From contig DNKR01000003.1 in assembly GCA_003497135.1 (NCBI GenBank), positions 3,671 through 10,634 of the forward strand: DNA of 6,964 nucleotides, written 5' to 3'. Of the stretch, positions 1-5,282 are shown piece by piece. Each line of letters starts with the position of its first letter. Within the stretch, counting starts at the first letter, position 1. Made by a program: the position numbers and the translations under genes. The notes below the pieces were generated by a model that saw nothing but the letters and a program-made list of their open reading frames with translations, was not told the DNA's origin and made no database searches. This DNA is from Candidatus Uhrbacteria bacterium (GTDB lineage Bacteria; Patescibacteriota; Patescibacteriia; UBA9934; UBA9568).

Positions 1-91
1 TGAAGAGGGGTTCGAGATGACGGGAAACCTGATATCCGTGTTTTGCGGTAATTTTATTCATCTGTACAAAGTATGCAAAACGAGGCAGTAA
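1..91 (+). CDS. C-terminal tail of an unidentified upstream gene (partial)
   Basis: The frame beginning at base 2 is open from the left edge to a TAA at 89-91 and would encode about 29 residues, starting EEGFEMTGNLISV and ending YKVCKTRQ. It overlaps the start of the exonuclease gene by 19 bases, a layout common in compact genomes. The mix of residues looks protein-like, but the piece is too short to assign a family. It could also be a chance open frame, since there is no start, ribosome binding site or domain inside the window to test it. The other two forward frames contain stops in this stretch (1-3 and 49-51 in one, 18-20 in the other). Confidence 0.35.
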   Translation, partial: EEGFEMTGNLISVFCGNFIHLYKVCKTRQ

Positions 92-654
92 TAGACATAG
101 AAACAAAAAACACTTTTTCTGATGTTGAGGGCTCGCAGGGCGTAAAAGGTCTGCGAATTTCTGTTGTTTGCGCTTATTTTAGCGATACAAACACATACGA
201 ATCGTTTGAGGAGCATGAACTGCCTAAATTATGGAAAAGATTAGAAGAAATGGACAGGATAATAGGGTACAATATCCTTCACTTTGACTTTCCTGTCATG
301 AACAATTACTATGCAGGTGACTTCTTAAAGTTCAACGCCCTTGATCTGCTTGTAGAAGTGGAAAAAGGGCTTGGATTCCGTGTTAAGCTTGATGATCTTG
401 CGCAAGCAAATCTTGGTTCAGGCAAAACAGGAACAGGGCTTTTGGCAGTAGAACTTTACAAGCAGGGAAAAATAAAAGAATTAAAAGATTACTGCATGCG
501 CGATGTAGAAGTTACAAGGCTTTTATACGAGAGGGGGCTGGCATACGGGAAGCTTTTGTTTAATGACAGGTTTTCCGGTATGCGCGAAGTGCCAGTTGAT
601 TTTTCTTTCAAATCCAACAAGCAAAGTACAGTAAATCTGACAATTCCTTTTTAA
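73..654 (+). CDS. DEDDy-family 3'-5' exonuclease (RNase H-like fold, stand-alone)
   Basis: Predicted 193-aa soluble nuclease of the DnaQ/RNase H-like superfamily, expected to remove nucleotides from 3' ends by two-metal-ion catalysis. All three exonuclease motifs are visible: Exo I as D8-I-E10 in AVIDIETKN, Exo II as N67-xxx-F71-D72-xP in IIGYNILHFDFP, and Exo III as Y140-xxx-D144 in LKDYCMRDVEVT. The Tyr in Exo III makes it the DEDDy subtype. A further acidic position, D91 in NALDLL, and the LGSGKTGTG segment (114-122) also fit YprB-like RNase H-like exonucleases. There is no polymerase or helicase domain attached. The ATG at 73 is the first start after an in-frame stop at 49-51. The Shine-Dalgarno is weak (AAAG near 68-71). 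The family assignment is firm; the substrate (DNA or RNA, repair or turnover) cannot be read from the sequence. No terminator is seen after its stop. Confidence 0.85.
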   Translation: MQNEAVIDIETKNTFSDVEGSQGVKGLRISVVCAYFSDTNTYESFEEHELPKLWKRLEEMDRIIGYNILHFDFPVMNNYYAGDFLKFNALDLLVEVEKGLGFRVKLDDLAQANLGSGKTGTGLLAVELYKQGKIKELKDYCMRDVEVTRLLYERGLAYGKLLFNDRFSGMREVPVDFSFKSNKQSTVNLTIPF

Positions 655-683
655 CAGAAAACGGAGTAAATACAGCGGAAATT

Positions 684-732
684 TGTGTCGCAATTCTTGC
701 CGCGAATTATCCACAGGGTTGCGTGCGACACA
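684..732. repeat. 9-bp perfect inverted repeat in the nrdJ leader
   Basis: TGTGTCGCA at 684-692 is the exact reverse complement of TGCGACACA at 724-732. The 31-base spacer contains a second small inverted repeat (AATTC at 693-697 with GAATT at 704-708) and the consensus DnaA box. The right arm's last base is also the first base of the first NrdR box. It could be an operator half-site pair or a cruciform/RNA stem. No known family is recognised. Confidence 0.5.
707..715 (+). promoter_or_regulatory. DnaA box (consensus TTATCCACA)
   Basis: TTATCCACA matches the strong DnaA 9-mer (TTATNCACA) at every position and is identical to the E. coli R1 box. It lies 17 bases before the first NrdR box and about 190 bases before the nrdJ start codon. 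DnaA sites upstream of ribonucleotide reductase genes are known from E. coli nrdAB, so a role in coupling dNTP synthesis to replication initiation is plausible. A single 9-mer can occur by chance, and no cluster of boxes suggesting an origin is visible. Confidence 0.45.
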
Positions 733-745
733 CACAAGATATAGT
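719..745 (+). promoter_or_regulatory. possible nrdJ promoter overlapping the NrdR operator
   Basis: TATAGT at 740-745 matches five of six bases of a sigma70 -10 element and lies inside the first NrdR box, where repressor binding would block polymerase. TTGCGT at 719-724 could be the -35 element, but the spacer is 15 bases, shorter than the usual 17. TATACA at 754-759 is an alternative -10 without a good -35. This is a suggestion from base matches only. Confidence 0.3.
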
Positions 746-747
746 GG
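732..747. promoter_or_regulatory. NrdR box 1 (upstream of nrdJ)
   Basis: ACACAAGATATAGTGG is a 16-base imperfect palindrome matching the NrdR box pattern (roughly aCACwATATwtwGTGt). It differs from box 2 at four positions. NrdR is the bacterial zinc-finger/ATP-cone repressor of ribonucleotide reductase genes, and tandem boxes about three helical turns apart are its usual arrangement. Here the start-to-start distance is 33 bases. Confidence 0.7.
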
Positions 748-764
748 TACAATTATACAAGCAG

Positions 765-780
765 ACACAATATGTTGTGT
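765..780. promoter_or_regulatory. NrdR box 2 (upstream of nrdJ)
   Basis: ACACAATATGTTGTGT is a near-perfect 16-base palindrome and an excellent match to the NrdR box consensus. It lies 17 bases after box 1, so both would present to the same face of the helix. It implies NrdR-mediated repression of nrdJ when deoxynucleotides are plentiful. The nrdR gene itself is not in the window. The pairing with a ribonucleotide reductase gene makes a chance match unlikely. Confidence 0.82.
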
Positions 781-907
781 TCTGTGTGGGAACCGCTCCG
801 GAGTCATAAAGAGGGCTGAAACCTCAAAATTCCAAAACCGGAATGGTTCTTTTTTCTGCCTGTTTTATTCAAAATTTAATCTTGCGCACGCGCCAAGAAA
901 GCCAAAT

Positions 908-3900
908 ATGAATCCGACACAACAACAAAAACAAACAGTAAAAACAGCAAAACCCGCCCATATTAACACAGAAATGGCAATTACAAGCATTCTGAAGCGT
1001 TCAGGCAAAGCGCAGGATTTTGAATATCAAAAATTGTCTGGTTCAATAGAAAAAACCTTGCTTTCTTGCGGATCAAAAGATCGAAAAACCACAGAGTCAG
1101 TATGCGAGCAGGTTTACTCAAGATTAATAAAATCATCTCAACCGCTTGAGCTTACAAGTTCAGACATCCGCGAAATAATTACAGCAACATTAATTGATAA
1201 TAACCTTATCCATGCTGCAAAGGCCTATATCGCGTTCAGGAACATGCAAAATCAGGCCGTAAAAGAGGAAAACGAGATTTATGGGCACGGGATAGATATA
1301 AAAAGATATTTTACTCGCCAAGGCGTTCATCCGTACGATGAAATCGCATGGGAAAAAAGAGACGCGCGCATCACAAACGAAAAAAACGAAATAGTTTTTG
1401 AACAAAAAGAAGTCGAGGTTCCTGCGTGCTGGTCGCAAACAGCCACAAATATTGTTGTTCAAAAGTATTTTCAGGGAAAGGTCGGTACGCCGGAACGCGA
1501 ACAATCAGTTAAACAGCTTATTGATCGAGTAGCGATTACAATAACCGGTTGGGGCCGCAAAGACGGCTATTTTGTCACAAAAGACGACGCAGATACATTT
1601 GAATCAGAACTTACTCATATACTTGCAAATCAAATGGCTGCATTTAATTCGCCAGTTTGGTTTAATGTCGGAGTTTCTCCGCGGCCGCAGTGCTCTGCTT
1701 GCTTTATAAATTCCGTGAGCGATGACATGCGCTCAATAATGCACCTTGCCGTTACAGAAACAATGCTTTTTAAGGGCGGATCAGGCACTGGCACAAATCT
1801 TTCAACATTGCGATCAAGCAGAGAGTATTTATCACGCTCAAACAATAAGTCATCTGGCCCTGTTTCATTCATGAAAGGCCTTGATGCTTTTGCCGGTGTT
1901 GTTAAATCCGGCGGAAAGACCCGCAGAGCGGCAAAAATGGTAATTTTAAACATTGACCATCCAGACATAGAAGAATTCATTACATGTAAAGCAAACGAAG
2001 AAAAAAAGGCATGGGCTCTAATAGACGCTGGTTATGACAGTTCTATGGACGGTTCAGCGTATTCTTCAATATTTTTCCAAAACGCAAACAATTCCGTCCG
2101 CGTTACTGACGCGTTCATGAATGCAGTAGAAGACAGCGCTGTTTGGACAACAACCGAGGTTACAACAGGAAAGCCGAATATTGCCTACCCGGCGCGCGAG
2201 CTTATGAACAAAATAGCGCAATGCGCTTGGCAGTGCGGGGATCCCGGCGTGCAGTACGACACAACCATCAACAGATGGAACACTTGCAAATCAAGCGGAA
2301 GAATCAATGCGTCAAACCCTTGCAGCGAGTATATGTTTTTAGACGACACAGCGTGCAATCTTGCCTCCTTAAACCTAATGAAATTCCGCAAGCTGGACAA
2401 AACAACAAACGAAATGGTTTTTGATGTTGAAGCGTTTAAGCATGCGAACGAAATAATAATCACAGCAATGGAAATTATTATTGGCAATTCGTCTTACCCA
2501 ACGCCTGCAATCGAAAAGAACACGCATGTATTTCGCTCTCTTGGCATAGGGTACGCAAACCTTGGCGCGCTTCTTATGAGTCGCGGGCTTGCGTACGATT
2601 CTGACCGCGGCCGCAGTTTGGCTGCTGCAATTACAGCATTGCAAACAGGGCAGTGCTACTTGCAATCATCGCTTATCGCTGAAAAACTCGGCGCCTTTTC
2701 AGAATTCGAAAAAAACCGCGAATCATCTCTTGAGGTTATGCGCATGCATCGCGATGCTCTAAAAACAATAGACGCCGGAGTTCCAGCCGATATTTTGTCA
2801 TCAGCATCCGAGGCGTGGAATAGCGTTGTAGAAAACACGCAAAAGTACGGCTTGCGAAATTCGCAAATAAGCGTTCTTGCTCCAACAGGCACAATCGCGT
2901 TTTTCATGGACTGCGACACAACAGGCATTGAACCGGACATCGCGCTGGTCAAATACAAATGGCTTGTTGGCGGAGGAATGATCAAAATAGTAAACAACAC
3001 TGTTCCAGAAGCGCTGACCCGCCTTGGATATTCAGACGCGCAAATACGCGATATTCTGCAATACATTGAACAAAACGACACAATAGAAGGCGCTCCGCAT
3101 ATTTCCAATGACCATTTATCTGTGTTTGATTGCGCTTTTCGCCCTGCAAAAGGCAAAAGGTATATTCACTACATGGGACACATACGAATGATGTCAGCTG
3201 TTCAGCCGTTTTTGTCTGGAGCGATTTCCAAAACAGTTAACATGCCAACCGAAGCGTCTCCGCAAGAGATCTACAATGTGTATATGGAGGGCTGGAAAAT
3301 GGGCATTAAAGCGCTTGCCATATATCGCGACGGATCAAAGCGCCAGCAAGCAATAACCACAACAACGCAAAAGGACTCAAAATCAGCAAAAGAAAGCGCT
3401 CCGGCAAGCGAACAGTATGCGCCAAGGCGAAGGCGCTTAACAGACGAAAGGCGCAGTTTAACGCACAAGTTTTCTATTGGCAGTCACGAGGGATATATTA
3501 CAGTCGGATTGTATGATGATGGCACTCCCGGAGAAATATTCATTACAATGAGCAAAGAAGGGAGCGTTATGGCAGGCCTTATGAACAGCTTTGCGACTTC
3601 TGTTTCACTTGGGCTCCAATACGGCGTTCCTTTGCGCGTGCTGGTCAACAAGTTTGTTCATGTGCGTTTTGAGCCGTCAGGATACACTAACAATCCGCAA
3701 ATTCGCATTGCAAAATCAATCATTGATTACATTTTCCGCTGGATGGCAATGAAGTTTTTGCCGATTGAGGATCAGACATCGCTTGGAATACAAGTTCCAA
3801 AAACCGAAGCCGAGCTGGATGATGTTGCGCAAAAAGACCAAAAATCCGAAAAAACCGACGAAACAGTTCAAGCAAAATTGTTTGATTCATCAAAAAACGC

Positions 3901-4033
3901 AACAGCATCACTAACAGCCACTTTTGACAACCAGTCAGACGCGCCAGCATGTGACACATGCGGATCAATAATGGTGCGGAACGGTGCTTGTTACAAGTGT
4001 TTAAATTGCGGATGCACAAGCGGGTGCAGTTAA
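908..4033 (+). CDS. nrdJ: adenosylcobalamin-dependent (class II) ribonucleoside-diphosphate reductase
   Basis: Predicted 1041-aa cytosolic enzyme that reduces ribonucleotides to deoxyribonucleotides, using a thiyl radical generated from vitamin B12 coenzyme, without needing oxygen. Residues about 26-116 form an ATP-cone allosteric domain. The catalytic barrel spans about 120-815: redox cysteines C265 (QCSACFINS) and C483 (DTACNLASLNL), the radical site N470-P-C472-S-E474, the NANNSVRVTD segment at 392-401, and phosphate-binding P659-TGT. The C472-to-C483 spacing of 11 is the same as in T. maritima NrdJ (C322/C333). A basic linker (about 818-850) leads to a TSCPD-type domain (about 850-950). 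The tail holds CxxC at 1015-1018, C1028, CxxC at 1031-1034, and C1036/C1040 (ending GCTSGCS), typical of long bacterial NrdJ. The frame stays open back to a TTG at 683, but that extension covers the NrdR boxes and looks non-coding. ATG 908 is preferred, with weak AGAAAG at 896-901. ATG 974 is an alternative just before the ATP-cone. Regulation by NrdR is indicated upstream. Confidence 0.96.
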   Translation: MNPTQQQKQTVKTAKPAHINTEMAITSILKRSGKAQDFEYQKLSGSIEKTLLSCGSKDRKTTESVCEQVYSRLIKSSQPLELTSSDIREIITATLIDNNLIHAAKAYIAFRNMQNQAVKEENEIYGHGIDIKRYFTRQGVHPYDEIAWEKRDARITNEKNEIVFEQKEVEVPACWSQTATNIVVQKYFQGKVGTPEREQSVKQLIDRVAITITGWGRKDGYFVTKDDADTFESELTHILANQMAAFNSPVWFNVGVSPRPQCSACFINSVSDDMRSIMHLAVTETMLFKGGSGTGTNLSTLRSSREYLSRSNNKSSGPVSFMKGLDAFAGVVKSGGKTRRAAKMVILNIDHPDIEEFITCKANEEKKAWALIDAGYDSSMDGSAYSSIFFQNANNSVRVTDAFMNAVEDSAVWTTTEVTTGKPNIAYPARELMNKIAQCAWQCGDPGVQYDTTINRWNTCKSSGRINASNPCSEYMFLDDTACNLASLNLMKFRKLDKTTNEMVFDVEAFKHANEIIITAMEIIIGNSSYPTPAIEKNTHVFRSLGIGYANLGALLMSRGLAYDSDRGRSLAAAITALQTGQCYLQSSLIAEKLGAFSEFEKNRESSLEVMRMHRDALKTIDAGVPADILSSASEAWNSVVENTQKYGLRNSQISVLAPTGTIAFFMDCDTTGIEPDIALVKYKWLVGGGMIKIVNNTVPEALTRLGYSDAQIRDILQYIEQNDTIEGAPHISNDHLSVFDCAFRPAKGKRYIHYMGHIRMMSAVQPFLSGAISKTVNMPTEASPQEIYNVYMEGWKMGIKALAIYRDGSKRQQAITTTTQKDSKSAKESAPASEQYAPRRRRLTDERRSLTHKFSIGSHEGYITVGLYDDGTPGEIFITMSKEGSVMAGLMNSFATSVSLGLQYGVPLRVLVNKFVHVRFEPSGYTNNPQIRIAKSIIDYIFRWMAMKFLPIEDQTSLGIQVPKTEAELDDVAQKDQKSEKTDETVQAKLFDSSKNATASLTATFDNQSDAPACDTCGSIMVRNGACYKCLNCGCTSGCS

Positions 4034-4079
4034 ACAAACGGTTTTAGCGCAAACACATTCAGCTTCTGAAATAAAATCA

Positions 4080-4106
4080 CCGGCCAGGAATTCGTTCCTT
4101 GGCCGG
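4080..4106. terminator. bidirectional hairpin terminator between convergent genes
   Basis: CCGGCCAGGAA (4080-4090), loop TTCG (4091-4094) and TTCCTTGGCCGG (4095-4106) form an 11-bp GC-rich stem with one bulged T. On the plus strand only TTT follows directly. On the minus strand the stem is followed by TGATTTTATTTC, a better U-rich tract. It lies 46 bases after the nrdJ stop and 48 bases after the stop of the last small minus-strand gene, so it can serve both. The rest of 4034-4154 shows nothing beyond a doubled TTTGGCG at 4107-4120. Confidence 0.8.
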
Positions 4107-4154
4107 TTTGGCGTTTGGCGTGCAGCCAGTTCGTGTTCTCCTCCTGTTGCGGTT

Positions 4155-4454
4155 TCAGAGCCGCGGGTTCAAGCATTCAATGGCCATGTTTCTGCAGATG
4201 TAATCCACGAGGTCGTCTCTCGTGAATCCTTGCCCTCTTTGTGAAATAAGGCCGAGAAGCGCCATGTGGGCATTCCTGAGCCCGATCTCGGCCTCAATTC
4301 GCTGTCCAAGTTCTCTGATATCTGCACCGCGGACTCCTTGGTCTATCGTAAGCGCAATGCTAAGCATCTCGCTTTCCGGTCCTATGCCGCAGGTTTCAAA
4401 CAGAATCTTGTCTAGCAGTTCAGCGATTTCGTATCTGTCCAGGTGCGTGTTCAT
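4155..4454 (-). CDS. small ACP-like protein lacking the phosphopantetheine serine (third gene of operon)
   Basis: Predicted 99-aa helical, soluble protein; no named family is recognised. By eye its profile follows the acyl carrier protein fold: helix 1 in EIAELLDKILFETCG (9-23), a loop, then D38-Q-G-V-R-G-A-D-I-R-E-L leading into QRIEAEIG (51-58), and a last helix in FTRDDLVDYICRNM (77-90). Aligned to the ACP pattern DLGADSLDTVEL, the D, G, D, E and L positions match, but the serine that carries the prosthetic group is G43. So it is unlikely to be a working carrier if the fold is right. The start is set by an ATGA overlap with the preceding gene (ATG at 4454, that gene's TGA at 4453-4451) and an AAGGAGG seven bases upstream, so translation is coupled. 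The ACP relation is inference from a hand alignment and needs profile or structure comparison. Confidence 0.75.
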   Translation of the reverse strand: MNTHLDRYEIAELLDKILFETCGIGPESEMLSIALTIDQGVRGADIRELGQRIEAEIGLRNAHMALLGLISQRGQGFTRDDLVDYICRNMAIECLNPRL

Positions 4455-4894
4455 GGTCTGGCCTCCTTGAGTTTTGCCTGGGCGCTTTGTACGGCCTTGG
4501 CAGAATCGATGATGTAGCGCGCAAGCCAGCCCACTGTCGCAAGCTGTCGTACGGCATGGTCCAGAACCGCTCGGTTGAGCGGCGAGACGCCCGGAATGCT
4601 AGCTGGGTCTGCTTGCATGTGCATGTCGTCAAGGAACAGTTGTACTCGCTCCTTGATCCTTGGTATGTCCATCATACTCCATTCTCGCGGGTTCGCTACC
4701 CTGTCAAGCGGAACATCCACACTCCACTCTGCAAACACGAAGTCCCAGAGCTTGTGGAGTTGTTCGTCTGTGAGTCCGAGATCAGTGAGAATACTCATCC
4801 CTGACTCAATCCCTCCGCTTACAACCAGAAGGGAATTTGAAAGAAAACAGTGGAGTTTCAAGAGCACGGGGTTGTGGTCAGAGTTCCTATTCAT
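4451..4894 (-). CDS. uncharacterised 147-aa helical protein (middle gene of operon)
   Basis: I do not recognise this protein. It starts with a hydrophobic stretch (V10 to V25: PVLLKLHCFLSNSLLVVSG), too polar to be a clear membrane segment, followed by an acidic and helical region (MSILTDLGLTDEQLHKLWDFV from M33, RIKERVQLFLDDMH 79-92) and a C-terminal helix pair (NRAVLDHAVRQLATVGWLARYIID, then SAKAVQSAQAKLKEA). The central part (about 40-120) might also be an ACP-like helical bundle, but the match is weaker than for its neighbours. ATG 4894 overlaps the preceding gene by 8 bases and has GGAGG six bases upstream, which decides the start. M33 at 4798 lacks a well-placed Shine-Dalgarno. The stop overlaps the next start as ATGA. 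The tight packing implies the three products are made together and perhaps act as a complex. Confidence 0.75.
   Translation of the reverse strand: MNRNSDHNPVLLKLHCFLSNSLLVVSGGIESGMSILTDLGLTDEQLHKLWDFVFAEWSVDVPLDRVANPREWSMMDIPRIKERVQLFLDDMHMQADPASIPGVSPLNRAVLDHAVRQLATVGWLARYIIDSAKAVQSAQAKLKEARP
4462..4468 (-). promoter_or_regulatory. ribosome binding site of the 99-aa gene
   Basis: AAGGAGG on the minus strand, seven bases before ATG 4454 and inside the end of the 147-aa gene. It fixes the start in the four-base ATGA overlap. Confidence 0.8.
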
Positions 4895-5129
4895 TTGCCG
4901 CCTCCATGACCATGGTTATGAATTCCTTTAGTGTGCAGTCTGCGTCAGGAATGGACCTGATCCGTACTGCGAACAAGCCGTTCATGTGATTTGTGAGAAT
5001 CTCCAGCTCTTCTCTCCCGAGTCCGAGCTCGCCAAGAGTTGTTGACTTGGTCAGCGTGTTCTCGTTCACTTGTACGCCCAGCTCGTTTGTGAGCACTTCG
5101 GTAAATGCGCCCAGAACATCTTCGTCCAT
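4887..5129 (-). CDS. ACP-like protein lacking the phosphopantetheine serine (first gene of operon)
   Basis: Predicted 80-aa acidic protein of the size of an acyl carrier protein. Helix 1 with ELGV (DVLGAFTEVLTNELGVQV, 4-21) and the TTLGELGL turn (30-37) look like the start of an ACP. The recognition helix (EELEILTNHMNGLF, 40-53), the VRIRSIP segment and the last helix (TLKEFITMVMEA, 66-77) follow in order. Where ACPs have D-S-L, this protein reads G38-R39-E40, so the serine for 4'-phosphopantetheine is absent and no other serine lies close. ATG 5129 is chosen over an ATG at 5183: it has GGAGG five bases upstream, the protein begins directly with the ACP-like part, and 5183 lies beside the predicted -10 element, upstream of the expected transcript start. 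It overlaps the next gene by 8 bases. The ACP fold is inferred by eye. It could be a degenerate carrier, a structural subunit or a regulator. Confidence 0.78.
   Translation of the reverse strand: MDEDVLGAFTEVLTNELGVQVNENTLTKSTTLGELGLGREELEILTNHMNGLFAVRIRSIPDADCTLKEFITMVMEAANE
4901..4905 (-). promoter_or_regulatory. ribosome binding site of the 147-aa gene
   Basis: GGAGG on the minus strand, six bases before ATG 4894 and within the last codons of the 80-aa gene. It supports the longer 147-aa form over a start at M33. Confidence 0.75.
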
Positions 5130-5134
5130 GTCGT

Positions 5135-5139
5135 CCTCC
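5135..5139 (-). promoter_or_regulatory. ribosome binding site of the 80-aa ACP-like gene
   Basis: GGAGG on the minus strand, five bases before ATG 5129. It decides the start against the longer in-frame reading from 5183. Confidence 0.82.
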
Positions 5140-5173
5140 GTTTGCGTTAGCTGTCTTGTGTAACGCGGATTTG

Positions 5174-5202
5174 AATTTAACAATTCTGGCTTTAAAAGTC
5201 AA
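5174..5202 (-). promoter_or_regulatory. sigma70-type promoter of the small-protein operon
   Basis: On the minus strand TTGACT (5202-5197, five of six to TTGACA) is followed after exactly 17 bases by TAAATT (5179-5174, four of six to TATAAT). Transcription would begin near 5167, giving a leader of about 38 bases before ATG 5129. It lies just past the terminator of the preceding molybdoenzyme operon, so the small genes form their own transcription unit. No operator palindrome is evident in the leader. Confidence 0.6.
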
Positions 5203-5227
5203 TCTTGTAATATTTTGTCGTGTTTGT

Positions 5228-5266
5228 AAAAAAATTACTGCGCCACACTCTCGTTGTGTGGCGCAG
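5228..5266 (-). terminator. Rho-independent terminator of the molybdoenzyme operon
   Basis: CTGCGCCACAC (5238-5248) and GTGTGGCGCAG (5256-5266) form a perfect 11-bp stem with a 7-base loop. On the minus strand it is followed by TAA and seven T residues (5234-5228). It begins 16 bases after the stop codon of the FAD subunit gene and marks the end of that operon. Confidence 0.92.
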
Positions 5267-5282
5267 CACGCGATCCTCCGTA

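Noticed and set aside
811..855. Attenuator or terminator in the nrdJ leader (GAGG/CCTC stem, ATTCC/GGAAT stem at 829-844, then T6 at 850-855)
   Set aside because: The stems are only 4-5 bp and AT-rich, and the T-run is separated from the second stem by five bases. Not convincing as an intrinsic terminator.
683..907. N-terminal extension of nrdJ by 75 codons from a TTG at 683
   Set aside because: The extension would translate the inverted repeat, the DnaA box and both NrdR boxes, contains no family-like sequence before the ATP-cone, and begins with TTG without a ribosome binding site.
655..907. Cobalamin riboswitch before the B12-dependent reductase
   Set aside because: I could not find a B12-box-like conserved core or the multi-stem layout in this 253-base leader, and NrdR boxes already explain regulation.
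4107..4120. Direct repeat TTTGGCG x2
   Set aside because: Only two 7-base copies next to the terminator; too short to suggest a mobile element or array. No CRISPR, tRNA or insertion sequence was seen in the window.
4222..4931. Plus-strand open frames opposite the small-protein operon
   Set aside because: The minus-strand genes have start/stop overlaps, GGAGG sites, a promoter and a terminator. The plus-strand frames have none of these.
5130..5183. Longer form of the 80-aa ACP-like protein from an ATG at 5183
   Set aside because: It lies beside the predicted -10 element, upstream of the expected transcript start, and lacks a Shine-Dalgarno. ATG 5129 has GGAGG at ideal distance.
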